DNA from: a bacterium
GTDB taxonomy: Bacteria > Sumerlaeota > Sumerlaeia > SLMS01 > JAHLLQ01
Reading direction: 5' to 3'
Assembly: GCA_020444065.1 (NCBI GenBank)
Contig: JAHLLQ010000004.1
Location: forward strand, 62,001 to 126,000
DNA length: 64,000 nucleotides
Shown here: one piece after another, positions 1 through 8,959 of the stretch
How positions within the stretch are numbered: position 1 is the stretch's first letter
Layout: every line of letters starts with the position of its first letter
Position numbers and translations under genes: made by a program
The notes under the pieces: model-generated
What the model saw: only the letters and a program-made list of their open reading frames with translations
Told to the model about the DNA's origin: nothing
Database searches by the model: none

Positions 1-556
1 GCACGAGGCTGATCAGCACCTTCCACGCGGGCAGCGATGGCGTTTGATCGCGACGGAACAGGAGCACAATGAACACGGCCACCGTGATCGCGGCTCCCTC
101 GGGGCGAGTCAGCGCCGCCGCGGCCAGCAGAAGCAGCCCGAGCCACTGGCCGACCGGCCATTCCTCCTGCAGCCATGCGGCCAGGCCCAGCAGCCCTCCG
201 ATCGCCAGTGCCAGAAAGAGTCCCGTTTGCATGCCGGCAAGGTACTTGAAGACGATGTGTCCATTCGCCAGCAGCAGCCCGGCAGCGAGCGCTCCGCCCA
301 GGCAATCGGTCAGCCGCGCTGTCAGTTGGTAAACCCAGATCGCCGTCAGCGCCAGCAGCGCTGCACCGATCGAGAACGGTACCAGCGGGTTTCGCACAAA
401 CGCGTTCTGGCAACGCAGGCGATCGATCGGCATGGCGAAATGCCCATCGCCCTGGAACCACGATGAAGCAAAGAAGATCGCCGCCTCGACAAGCGCGATG
501 ACGATCAGTGCAAGAAACCACGGGCGGTCTTCTCGGTTTGACTGGAACGGGAACAT
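1..556 (-). CDS. GT-C-like integral membrane protein (3' part cut off by window edge)
   Basis: The reading frame starts at the ATG at 556 and runs off the left edge, so only about 185 N-terminal residues are seen. After a short hydrophilic start there are several hydrophobic segments. Two motifs, GMQTGLFLALAIGGL and LTRPEG, match the positions of GLETGLYAALIVGGL and CRPEG in the membrane protein at 4536-6059, so the two are probably relatives. That family resembles bacterial GT-C glycosyltransferases of the AftB/ArnT kind, which move sugars from lipid carriers outside the inner membrane. Family placement rests on motif resemblance only; donor and acceptor are unknown. Confidence 0.62.
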   Translation of the reverse strand, partial: MFPFQSNREDRPWFLALIVIALVEAAIFFASSWFQGDGHFAMPIDRLRCQNAFVRNPLVPFSIGAALLALTAIWVYQLTARLTDCLGGALAAGLLLANGHIVFKYLAGMQTGLFLALAIGGLLGLAAWLQEEWPVGQWLGLLLLAAAALTRPEGAAITVAVFIVLLFRRDQTPSLPAWKVLISLV

Positions 557-678
557 CGGCGGCTCATCAACTGGACTCGTCCGTACACGGACCCGCCGCC
601 AGTAGGACAACCCGCCTGCACGAGTTCAACCGGGAAAAGCGATGTCCGAGCTGTATTCTGAAATGGGAATTGGACGGC

Positions 679-1752
679 TCAGACATACCACTGCGTGTCG
701 ATGTCGAGCCATGCCCCGCAGTCCGCGAGAAATCGAATCGTCTCAGTTTCAAAGCTGGGCGCGGGCAGGCGAGACTCATGGTGGATATTAATGCAAATCT
801 GCAGGCCGACGGTTGCACCAAGCCGATCCGCGAGGGAGCGAATTGCCTGTGCATCGACCGAGATTCGTCTACGCAAATCCTCGATTACCTCTTCGACGTA
901 GTAAGTTCGAATGTACCGAGTCTCCAGACACCAGGATACTCCGTCCAGGTCCTTCGGTAGGCGGCTGTCAGGTCTGGGGCGCCAGACATTCGTTGGTTCA
1001 ATGCCAAGGTCCCGTGTGATCTCATCGGGGTTGAGGTTGCGCTCGTGGAACGAGAGTCCAGCCTTGATTTCCGGGAGCAGAGATTCAGGTGCCTCAATTC
1101 CTGCATCCTCGTAGAAGTACTTGTGTCTCGCTTCCTTCAATGACAACTCATTCGCTCTGTTGCGCAACATCGGGTCTTTGCGTTGTTCTGGATCATCTTT
1201 CCACCCGCATTCCGAACAGATCTCACCGCCATCGCCTGGTGGCGAAATGGTCAAGCTCTCGCAACAAGGACAGCGCACTTTCTCCTTCATGAGTGGAATC
1301 GCACCCGCTGGGAGCAGAAATTCAACATCGGGTTTGCAACTCGCCAGCCAACTCCTGCGACGCGCAGTGAAGGAGCTCTCGATATTCATCAGCAACGCCT
1401 TGAAGTTGGCGGCATCATAGACTCGAGAATCGCCGATCTCGACAAGTTCAACGAGGACTCCTGGAGAATCGAGCATCGCGCGAACCAGATCAACCAATGC
1501 TCCGAGCCCCGAGGGGCCTTGGATCAGTGCCGTCCGCGCGAGCAGCGCACTCCGGTCCCCTCTCTCCTCCGAGAGTTCCGAGACTTCAAGCAATGCCCCT
1601 GATAGGTGTTTCAGGATTCCTGTCCCAGGGACTTCTCCATTTGTCCGATCGCTGACATTGCGAAGAGTGTCCGACAGCCTCCATTCAGGGAGCACCGAAG
1701 CTGAGAGATTGGAAGGGAAGGACACCTGCACTTCGTATTCATGCTGACCCAT
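679..1752 (-). CDS. CPCC zinc-ribbon plus DUF4279 protein
   Basis: A 357-residue soluble protein in three parts. Residues 1-155 match nothing I recognise. Residues about 161-212 form a CPCC cysteine-rich domain: CPCC at 161-164 and CSEC at 179-182, with a following basic stretch typical of that family. Residues about 230-350 look like DUF4279: NPDEITRDLGIEPT, then the SWCLETRY strand, and an acidic end with DIDTQW. Both domains are of unknown function and are usually found in stand-alone small proteins linked to contact-dependent toxin/immunity or accessory loci. Here they are fused. It lies 26 bp downstream of the stop-to-start gap of the unknown gene at 1779-2252 on the same strand. Confidence 0.6.
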   Translation of the reverse strand: MGQHEYEVQVSFPSNLSASVLPEWRLSDTLRNVSDRTNGEVPGTGILKHLSGALLEVSELSEERGDRSALLARTALIQGPSGLGALVDLVRAMLDSPGVLVELVEIGDSRVYDAANFKALLMNIESSFTARRRSWLASCKPDVEFLLPAGAIPLMKEKVRCPCCESLTISPPGDGGEICSECGWKDDPEQRKDPMLRNRANELSLKEARHKYFYEDAGIEAPESLLPEIKAGLSFHERNLNPDEITRDLGIEPTNVWRPRPDSRLPKDLDGVSWCLETRYIRTYYVEEVIEDLRRRISVDAQAIRSLADRLGATVGLQICINIHHESRLPAPSFETETIRFLADCGAWLDIDTQWYV

Positions 1753-1778
1753 GGTAGTTCTTCTCTTGTTATGGATTC

Positions 1779-2252
1779 CTAGCGGAACAACTCAAACCAA
1801 TCCCGCGTTGCCCGTTCCCCGTTCATCCACGCGTGCTCTCGCAGGTCGAGATTCTCTGACTCTGTTGAGATGGAGCGCAAAGAAATCAGCCCATCGAGCA
1901 ACCCTCGCGAATCGCAAAGTGCGATTTCGGAGATCGGGCCAGCATTGCTCAACGCTCTCTGGATCAGGTCGTAGATGGATTTGCCCGCTTCAATCAGATC
2001 CAGTCGCCAGATTCCCTGCTGCATCTGTTCCGTGGCCTCCGGCGTTCTCGACTTCAGAAGCTCCACCAATTCACCAGCAATCTCTTGGCCAACTGGAGCG
2101 ATCCCGAATACTCTTTGAGCACCTGTGTCCAGGCGCCGGTCCAACAATGCGAGAACATGCCATTGGCTATCGCGATCTTCGACTAGCCCCGAGATTTCTC
2201 CATCGTAGTAATCCCCGGCGATCAGGCGCACGAACGGCGTTTCTTCAATCAT
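1779..2252 (-). CDS. hypothetical protein
   Basis: A 157-residue acidic soluble protein with no signal peptide or membrane segment and no motif I recognise. Its start overlaps the end of the membrane glycosyltransferase gene at 2249-4552 by 4 bp (ATGA type), so the two are probably co-translated. It precedes the CPCC/DUF4279 gene by 26 bp. The overlap and consistent composition support a real gene. Confidence 0.5.
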   Translation of the reverse strand: MIEETPFVRLIAGDYYDGEISGLVEDRDSQWHVLALLDRRLDTGAQRVFGIAPVGQEIAGELVELLKSRTPEATEQMQQGIWRLDLIEAGKSIYDLIQRALSNAGPISEIALCDSRGLLDGLISLRSISTESENLDLREHAWMNGERATRDWFELFR

Positions 2253-4552
2253 TCGCTTGGCACCTGATACAACTCCAACGGTTCAATCATCACGTTGGGC
2301 TTGTACGGGCGGAAGCCCGAGCGGCTGAGGATTCGGTAGGTGGCCGAGAGGTTGCCATCCGATTCCAGCACGGCGGCCGTCATGCCGACGTCGTTTGTCC
2401 ACTGCATGCGAGGGATCAGCCGAACGCGTGTATCGCCTGATTGAACGCTGGCGACCAAGGCGCGGTCCCCAAGTCCATCGAGGCGGAAGCGCTGCACCGC
2501 GACGATCTGTGCCCCGGCCGGTGCGCGTCGCATGACTTCCATCAAGGGGCCCTCCCCAGGATTGACGAACTCGGCCGGTGGGCCGGTGTTCACGGCGCCG
2601 ATGGGTTCGAGCGGATGAAGCAACTCACCCGCCTTCCCGTCCCACGCATCGATTTCCATGATCAACGCGCCACCAGGGACGGAGGGCGAATTCGCCGCGA
2701 CGGCGAGATCAAGTCGACCTTCGCCTGCCTCGAGCGGAGCGCGCAGAACGTATCGCACAACCGAGGCATTCTGCTCCGGCGTGCCAGTCACCATTGCGTG
2801 CGGTCCGCCATCGATGCCTGCAATCAGATGCAGCGGGTCTTTGCCTTCGGCCGCGACGACGGCTTGCATAACGAGTCCCGGCGCGGGCTTGTCGAGCCGG
2901 AACCGATACGACGCCCCGGTGCCTGGCACGAGCAAATTGCCGCGCCCCGCGGTGAGGCGTTCTTCGCCGGTCAGTACAGACGCTTGTGCGCCACTCTTCG
3001 GCAGGGCAAGGTGATCAATCTCCGCCGGCAGTACGCGCCGCACCCGAACGCTCCAGTCGATTGGAACGAATTCATCCGGCGATCCCGAGGGGAAGTCCGC
3101 GACGACTTCCGTCCGATTCTCTATCCACCAATTGAACTCCGAAGACAGGCGATCTTCGGCTTCGATCAGCGACGTGAAATATACGCGACCCGGTGCCGCT
3201 GCAACTTGCTCCTCGGCCTGCTGGATCGAGGGGACCGGGAATCGATAGATATAGCTGAGCGAAACATGTTGTCGATCTCCCATGTCCATCCGATCCCACA
3301 GGAACTCGACGGCGCGCGAAGAGTAGCGATGCCGTGTGAGCAAGATCGCATCGGAGGGCGTTTCGTCGCGGAACCATTCGAGTGCCTGCATGGAGGGCTG
3401 ATGATCGTTCCGCAGGCGATCGACTTCCCACACACCGAAGCGCACGAGAAACAGTGCCATCCAGAAGATCATCGCAACGCCCACGGCGCGGCGTTGCCAA
3501 TCGGGACGGCGGCGGGCACAGCGAATCGCTGCGCCAATGGCGGCGGAAGCTCCGATCGCAAGCGCGGGAACCAGGGCCGCGAAGTACCGCGGCGCGAAGT
3601 AGTGGCTGTACGAGACGAGCGCGAATGGGAGTATCGTGAAGACGATCATCGATGCGCTGCCGACCGCTGCCCACGGACGGCGCTTCGCAAGAATTCCCAG
3701 GCCTGTCAGGCTGAGCAATGCGCCCGTAATTCCCAGCAACGTGTCTGGCCAATTGTGGTGGAACATTCCGCCGTACAGATCGCCCAACATCGCGCGCCAG
3801 AATTCCCAATTCAGTCCGAAGTTGCGCGCGTGTGCGTGCTGTCCGCCGGACGATGCCAGCAGCTTGTCCCAGGCGCGCGGAATCGCGAATGCCCCCCCGA
3901 TGACGAACATCAAAATCAGCACCGTGCGCCAGAAGAGCTCCCCTCGTCCGCGAGGTGGCAACCGATCTGTGTTTATCATCAGCCAGACGTAGGCGACCAA
4001 ACCTGCCGATGCGGCTGCGACGGCACCGAACGGATGCGAGCCGACTGCCAGAAGTGCGGTGCCGATCAGGGTTACCATGCCCAGCCAGTTGACTCTCCGG
4101 CGCTCCAGGTACCAGTCGATGCCGACTGCTCCGATGGTTCCAAGCAGCAGGATCACCGCGTAATGATTGGCGTCCTGGCTGTAGAAGATGTGGAAGGGCG
4201 ACAGCGCGAGCGCTCCGCCGAGGAGGATCGCTTCCGTGCGTCCACGGCGCTGAAGTGCCCAGGCCGTGGCGATGATGACCGAAAGCATCCCGAATAACGC
4301 GGAGTAAAGACGAAGCCCGAAGGTCGAATCGCTGATCTGCAGTCCCGCCCGAATCAACGCGTACGAAACGAAGTGGACGTGTTGTCCCTCGAGGGAATAC
4401 TTCGAAGCGATCAACCAGTTCGCGATCTCATCGAGCCACGGCGATTGGCGTCCGAGGTCCGGCACGCGCACAAGGAATGCGATCGCCGTGATCCCAAGAA
4501 GCACCAGCAATGCGCTCCGATCCTTGTGCGGTTTGCTAGTCGGCTCGGACAT
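2249..4552 (-). CDS. GT39-like (PMT_2/ArnT type) membrane glycosyltransferase
   Basis: A 767-residue protein with a cytoplasmic N-terminus, about ten membrane helices in the first 400 residues and a long periplasmic C-terminal part. The early loop SPWLDEIANW carries the acidic residue that follows TM1 in GT-C transferases (D/E of the family DExx pair), and SQDANHYAVILLLGTIG is typical of PMT_2-like proteins (the YSQEARMYAL-type segment). Such enzymes transfer a sugar from a polyprenyl phosphate donor to a glycan or protein on the outer face of the inner membrane. I prefer the ATG at 4552 with a GGTGGG site upstream over an earlier TTG at 4579. It overlaps the upstream membrane protein gene by 17 bp. 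Substrate unknown. Confidence 0.68.
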   Translation of the reverse strand: MSEPTSKPHKDRSALLVLLGITAIAFLVRVPDLGRQSPWLDEIANWLIASKYSLEGQHVHFVSYALIRAGLQISDSTFGLRLYSALFGMLSVIIATAWALQRRGRTEAILLGGALALSPFHIFYSQDANHYAVILLLGTIGAVGIDWYLERRRVNWLGMVTLIGTALLAVGSHPFGAVAAASAGLVAYVWLMINTDRLPPRGRGELFWRTVLILMFVIGGAFAIPRAWDKLLASSGGQHAHARNFGLNWEFWRAMLGDLYGGMFHHNWPDTLLGITGALLSLTGLGILAKRRPWAAVGSASMIVFTILPFALVSYSHYFAPRYFAALVPALAIGASAAIGAAIRCARRRPDWQRRAVGVAMIFWMALFLVRFGVWEVDRLRNDHQPSMQALEWFRDETPSDAILLTRHRYSSRAVEFLWDRMDMGDRQHVSLSYIYRFPVPSIQQAEEQVAAAPGRVYFTSLIEAEDRLSSEFNWWIENRTEVVADFPSGSPDEFVPIDWSVRVRRVLPAEIDHLALPKSGAQASVLTGEERLTAGRGNLLVPGTGASYRFRLDKPAPGLVMQAVVAAEGKDPLHLIAGIDGGPHAMVTGTPEQNASVVRYVLRAPLEAGEGRLDLAVAANSPSVPGGALIMEIDAWDGKAGELLHPLEPIGAVNTGPPAEFVNPGEGPLMEVMRRAPAGAQIVAVQRFRLDGLGDRALVASVQSGDTRVRLIPRMQWTNDVGMTAAVLESDGNLSATYRILSRSGFRPYKPNVMIEPLELYQVPSE

Positions 4553-6059
4553 AAAGAACCCACCATTGATCTTCGCCAAGTTGGAAGACGTTTCGTACTT
4601 CGTATCGATAGCCGTAGCGTTCCACTTCCGGAACGGGATCGGGGATGATCTGAAGAATCAGCATCAGATCCGGTTTGCGTTCGCGCAGCAACTCTCGCAA
4701 TTCGGGAATATTGTCGCCGCGCTTTGGGTTCGGGTGATACTCGGGATGTTTCGAGATGATTTCGGCAATCTCGTGATCGACTAGGCCGAAGAGATCGATG
4801 ACCTCCATTCCAGAATACCGCCCCAGCGCTCCGATCCGATGCGCGACGATCCGGTGATTCGTGCCGTAGATTTCTCGCATCGCGATGGCGGAATCCCGAA
4901 CCGTGCGGCTGTTCATCACGTGATAGGGATAGCGCTCGCTCTGCGAATAGAAGCGATAGAGAACATACGACGGCGCGGCAAGAGTCAGCACTCCCACCAG
5001 CACCACCAATGCCATCGCTGCATTCGCGAGATCGCGCTGTCGTAAGTACGTCCACAGAACACCCACGCCCAGCGCGCCGGCGACTATCAATGGAACCGCG
5101 ATCGACAGAAGGTAGCGCGATGCCGGCATCCAGTCGCCGCCGGCATACACGGCGAAGAGAACGCCCACCGCGACGACAACCCAAAGCGCACCCAGGCGCG
5201 AACGGAGTCGTTTGTCAAAACAAGTGGCCGCCCCGCACAAAGGGAGCAGGATGCCGAGTTGGTACAGGAAGTCGAGCAGGTAGTTTGATGCGGAACTGAA
5301 CCACGAAACCCCGGGTGTTAGATCCGCTGTGCCGGGGGATTTCGCGATGAACGTGTTTGGAACCCACATGCCGAAATACCACCGGCGCCAGAGCTCGAAG
5401 AGCACGAAGACCCCGCCGACCCCAAGCAGCCATCCGACGGATTTCCACGAGCCGCGTTTTTGGAGCGCTCGAATTAGTTCGTACACACCGAGCGCGGCGG
5501 GGTAGAGCACCCCTTCAGGCCGGCAGATCACGACAGCCGACCACAACAACGCGCCCGCCCAATCCACAGACGCCCCTTTGGATTCGTAGCGCCACAGCCC
5601 GCCAACGATCAGCGCGGCGTAGAGCCCCGTCTCCAATCCCGTTACGGAGTAATACAGCAATGGGAAGTGCCCGAGGACGGCGATCGCAGCGAGTAGTTGC
5701 ACCCACTCGGGACAGCCATATCGCTGCGCCAATTTCATCGCCGCTGCGGCGCAGAAGAAGAAACTGACAACACCGACCAGAAGCATGACGACTTCGACCG
5801 GGAATCCAATTGCCGCGAATGGAATGAGAAAGAAGACAACCAGGGGATTCGAGTAACCTTCAACGATCTGGCCGGGATTGAAACTCAACCCGTTTCCCGC
5901 TACGAAGTTCTCAACGTAGCGGAAGGAAATATGTGCATCATCGATCGTGTCCGGCCAAGCCCGCACCCATCCAAGCGCCAATAATGCCAGTGCCCAGAAC
6001 CCAAGAACCAGGAAGAGGGTCTTCAGCACATTGGTACGCTGGGCGGGCTTCTCTTCCAC
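4536..6059 (-). CDS. GT-C membrane glycosyltransferase, AftB-like
   Basis: A 507-residue multi-pass membrane protein. The first extracytoplasmic loop has DDAHISFRYVENFVAGNG followed by LSFNPG and VEGYSNPL. This order of motifs is the signature of the arabinofuranosyltransferase AftB-like GT-C group known from Actinobacteria and also found in many environmental bacteria; the DD pair is the expected catalytic/metal site. GLETGLYAALIVGG and CRPEG follow. It sits 3 bp downstream of ribF and overlaps the next glycosyltransferase by 17 bp, forming a run of envelope-glycan genes. The sugar it transfers cannot be read from the sequence. Confidence 0.68.
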   Translation of the reverse strand: MEEKPAQRTNVLKTLFLVLGFWALALLALGWVRAWPDTIDDAHISFRYVENFVAGNGLSFNPGQIVEGYSNPLVVFFLIPFAAIGFPVEVVMLLVGVVSFFFCAAAAMKLAQRYGCPEWVQLLAAIAVLGHFPLLYYSVTGLETGLYAALIVGGLWRYESKGASVDWAGALLWSAVVICRPEGVLYPAALGVYELIRALQKRGSWKSVGWLLGVGGVFVLFELWRRWYFGMWVPNTFIAKSPGTADLTPGVSWFSSASNYLLDFLYQLGILLPLCGAATCFDKRLRSRLGALWVVVAVGVLFAVYAGGDWMPASRYLLSIAVPLIVAGALGVGVLWTYLRQRDLANAAMALVVLVGVLTLAAPSYVLYRFYSQSERYPYHVMNSRTVRDSAIAMREIYGTNHRIVAHRIGALGRYSGMEVIDLFGLVDHEIAEIISKHPEYHPNPKRGDNIPELRELLRERKPDLMLILQIIPDPVPEVERYGYRYEVRNVFQLGEDQWWVLYVRAD

Positions 6060-6062
6060 GGC

Positions 6063-7019
6063 TCAGTACCGTTCTGTCACCAGCCCGGACAAGACCTCCC
6101 AGGCCGTTTCCTTGTCGGTTGCCAACTGCTTGCGGAGTGCATCGAGGTTGTCGAATTTGTGTTCGTCGCGCAACCGTCGGATGAACTGAAGCGTCAGATC
6201 GCGTCCCACCAGATCGGCATCGAAATCCAGCAGATGCACTTCGATTCGTCGATCTTTGCCATTCACGGTCGGGCGATAACCGATGTTCATCATCGCCGGG
6301 ATGTGTGTTTTCTCATCCTCGATAAACACCGCGGCCGCATACACACCGTCCGGCGGGATCAGAATCTCCGGATCCACGTGGAGGTTCGCCGTCGGGAAAC
6401 CGATCGTTCGCCCGATGGAATCTCCTGTCACAACTACGCCGTCGACCTGGTGCGGCCTGCCGAGGAGTTCCGCCGCTTCCGCAACGTGCCCGGCCGTCAG
6501 TTCCTGGCGCACGCGCGTGCTGCTGACGCGACGTCCGCCGATCAGGACCGGCTCCAATTGCTCGTAACGGTACCCGAGATGATCCGCCATTTCCGCCAAC
6601 AGCCCCGGATTGCCCTGGCCTCCGCGACCGAAGTGGAAATTCACGCCGCTGTGGATCGTGCGTGCTCCGCAGCGACCGACCAGGATCTCCTCCACAAATT
6701 GCTGAGCGGGGATACTGGCGAACTCCTGGTCAAACTTGACCGCGATTGCATAATCGAGCGGCATGCGCTCCAGCAGGCGGCGCTTCAGCGGCCATGAGGA
6801 CAGCAGCTTTGGGCACTTCTCCGGCGCGACGACCGATCGCGGGTGGTTGCGAAACGTGAAGACCAGCGCGCGGCCGCCCGTCGCGTGGGCTTCGCCGGCT
6901 ACGCGGCCCATCAGAATCGCGTGGGCCTGGTGCAGTCCGTCAAAGGAACCAACGGCAACGTGGTTGATTTGCCGGTCGTCCGGCAGATCGATTTCGTCCA
7001 GGGACTCAAAAACTCTCAG
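6063..7019 (-). CDS. ribF: bifunctional riboflavin kinase / FAD synthetase
   Basis: A 318-residue RibF that phosphorylates riboflavin to FMN and adenylylates FMN to FAD. The N-terminal nucleotidyltransferase domain starts with VAVGSFDGLHQAH, and GRRVSSTRVRQEL is the ISSTxIR-like motif. The C-terminal flavokinase domain shows GRTIGFPTANLHV and ends in a canonical RLRDEHKF region. No ATG or GTG lies at the expected start. A strong AAGGAG site at 7027-7032 precedes CTG at 7019, which puts 24 residues before the GSFDG motif (residue 24), the spacing of E. coli RibF. A TTG at 7037 is possible but lacks a ribosome site. The usual HxGH has Ala in place of Gly (HQAH). Confidence 0.87.
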   Translation of the reverse strand: MRVFESLDEIDLPDDRQINHVAVGSFDGLHQAHAILMGRVAGEAHATGGRALVFTFRNHPRSVVAPEKCPKLLSSWPLKRRLLERMPLDYAIAVKFDQEFASIPAQQFVEEILVGRCGARTIHSGVNFHFGRGGQGNPGLLAEMADHLGYRYEQLEPVLIGGRRVSSTRVRQELTAGHVAEAAELLGRPHQVDGVVVTGDSIGRTIGFPTANLHVDPEILIPPDGVYAAAVFIEDEKTHIPAMMNIGYRPTVNGKDRRIEVHLLDFDADLVGRDLTLQFIRRLRDEHKFDNLDALRKQLATDKETAWEVLSGLVTERY

Positions 7020-7026
7020 GGTGACG

Positions 7027-7032
7027 CTCCTT
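7027..7032 (-). promoter_or_regulatory. Shine-Dalgarno site of ribF pointing to a CTG start
   Basis: AAGGAG on the minus strand, 7 nt before the in-frame CTG at 7019-7017. No ATG, GTG or TTG lies at a suitable distance downstream of it before the conserved domain begins, so this site decides the start of ribF. Confidence 0.6.
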
Positions 7033-7153
7033 TGCAAGCTAGCGACAGCAGACCAAATCCGGTTGCCGGGAAGCAAGGGGCGTGTGGCATCGGAGGCATC
7101 GACACCCCTCGGGACGCACTTTTCGGTGGCCGTCAACCCGCGGCACCGACAAG

Positions 7154-8827
7154 ATGGCGTCGATAGGCACCAGCCCCGCCGGAATGCGCCGAATGCCGTT
7201 TCGACCACCTTCACTCCAGCAGAAGCCGTTCTTCATCACGTTGCTTCTTCTTATGATTGCGGCGCTTGTGCTGCGTGTCCACGCGCTGTCGCTGACGGCA
7301 TTCAACATCGACGAGGCGATCCTCTCTCTGTACGCCAATCAGTTGGCGCACCTGAAGTCTTTCCCGCTCGAAGGCATCAAGACCAGCTTCGGGTTCAGCA
7401 ATCCCCCCCTGATGATCTACCTGACGGCGCCGTTCTTCCGTCTGACGCCGGACCCGCGCTTTGCGATGTTTGGCTTCGCCATGGCCGGAGCCGCCGCCGT
7501 TGGACTGGCGGGGCTGGCCGGCAGCCGCCTGTGGGGGAACTGGTCCGGCATCGCAACGGCCGTCATCGTGACATTCTCTCCGAACGCGATCGAGCACTCC
7601 CGTCGACTCTGGGGGCACGATACGATGTTGTTCTGGAGTGCGCTGGTCATCTACGCCGCCATCCGCGGGATTCAGACGGAGCGCAAACGCTGGCTTTGGT
7701 TGTCGTTGGCCGGTGCTGCGGGCGCGCAGGCCTGCCACCTGTCCGGCGTGATTCTCTGGATTGTTCCTGTCGGCGCCCTCCTGCTCTTCCGCCCTCCGCA
7801 CTGGAAGAAGTCCCTCGCGATCGGCGCGGCCGTCTTGGGGCTGATCTACCTGCCGTGGCTGATTAACGATGCCAGCGAGCACTTCGAGAACCTGAAACTC
7901 ATGGTTCTGGTCGCCACCGGGCAGTCCGATGTCGAGGTCCGTCCCTCGCAAGTTCCCGCCGTGCTCTCCTGGCTGACGATCATGGCGGACGGCCAGCACA
8001 ATGATCTCTTCGGCCACGCGTACTCCGAGTTCCTTTTCTCGCGACCCTGGTTCGCGATCTTTGTCGCAGCAGCCCAGGGGCTTCTCACCTCGCTGCTTCT
8101 GGCGGGTTTGGCTTCACTCGTCTTTGTGATTCGGCGAATGCGACAGACGCAGCCGGAAGATACCTATTGGGCGGGGCTTCTGTTGGCACAGGCCGCCACT
8201 CCCGTCGTCATTTTCACTCTCCTGCCCGTCGAAAGCGTCCCGCCGTACCAACTGCCGGCGTTGGTACCCGTTGCCATGGCCGCGGGGTTCTTCCTCAGCC
8301 GTAGCGGAGCCTTCTTCGCCGGCCTGCGCCGCCGAGCCGAATCCCACGATGCCGATACGCCGCGTACCATCGTGCTGCTGGTGGCGGCCTGCCTGTTCAT
8401 CGCGTCCTTCGGTATCACGTACACGCTGCACTCGCGGCATTACCTTTCCAATGCCGGCATGGAGAGCGGCGTCTCGAGCGTCCTGCGGTTCAAGATGGAC
8501 TCGATCATGCACATCGCCCGCGTGGCAGACACACAGACCTACGCGATCATGCAGGACGGACGCTCTCCGGAAACAGGTGTAGATTACTGGGTGCCGTACA
8601 TCCACTACTGGGTCACCAGCCAGGATCGCGTCCCGACCGGGCCCTCTGCCCCCGAGGTTTTCGTCATCAAAGACGGCAAGTCCATCCTGCGTCCCGAGGT
8701 CGGCTACTGGCTCAGCGGGCGCAGCATGCAGTCCTTCGGAACCCTCGGCGTGTTCCACTTCGAGGGCGACGACGCCCGCCAGTGGCGGGAATTGGTCACC
8801 AAGTATCCCCCCGGCAAGAAGCAATAG
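7154..8827 (+). CDS. GT39-like membrane glycosyltransferase
   Basis: About 557 residues, divergent from ribF. A short basic N-terminus is followed by some ten membrane helices and a periplasmic tail with many Trp and Tyr. The loop after the first helix reads LTAFNIDEAILSLYA, which holds the D-E pair of PMT/ArnT-like GT-C transferases. A second acidic segment, SRRLWGHDTMLFW, also fits that fold. The start is uncertain: ATG codons at 7154, 7184 and 7193 are all possible and none has a strong ribosome site. The gene probably acts on lipid-linked sugars like its neighbours at 2249-6059, but the substrate is unknown. Confidence 0.65.
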   Translation: MASIGTSPAGMRRMPFRPPSLQQKPFFITLLLLMIAALVLRVHALSLTAFNIDEAILSLYANQLAHLKSFPLEGIKTSFGFSNPPLMIYLTAPFFRLTPDPRFAMFGFAMAGAAAVGLAGLAGSRLWGNWSGIATAVIVTFSPNAIEHSRRLWGHDTMLFWSALVIYAAIRGIQTERKRWLWLSLAGAAGAQACHLSGVILWIVPVGALLLFRPPHWKKSLAIGAAVLGLIYLPWLINDASEHFENLKLMVLVATGQSDVEVRPSQVPAVLSWLTIMADGQHNDLFGHAYSEFLFSRPWFAIFVAAAQGLLTSLLLAGLASLVFVIRRMRQTQPEDTYWAGLLLAQAATPVVIFTLLPVESVPPYQLPALVPVAMAAGFFLSRSGAFFAGLRRRAESHDADTPRTIVLLVAACLFIASFGITYTLHSRHYLSNAGMESGVSSVLRFKMDSIMHIARVADTQTYAIMQDGRSPETGVDYWVPYIHYWVTSQDRVPTGPSAPEVFVIKDGKSILRPEVGYWLSGRSMQSFGTLGVFHFEGDDARQWRELVTKYPPGKKQ

Positions 8828-8959
8828 CCACCTCGCCCGTCGTCGGTCTCCTCAAGAAGCGACAAGTGCTCGTTTTCCACTTCCCTTTCGCCCCGGGGGA
8901 TGAGTAGGCTGAACTTTGTCCCTCCGAAGGGGGCTCACCAGACCCGAGGCCACCAATCC

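Noticed and set aside
2441-4297. 618-residue open frame on the plus strand
   Set aside because: It is antisense to the GT39-like gene, with no family motif and the Arg/His/Gln-rich composition of a shadow frame in GC-rich DNA.
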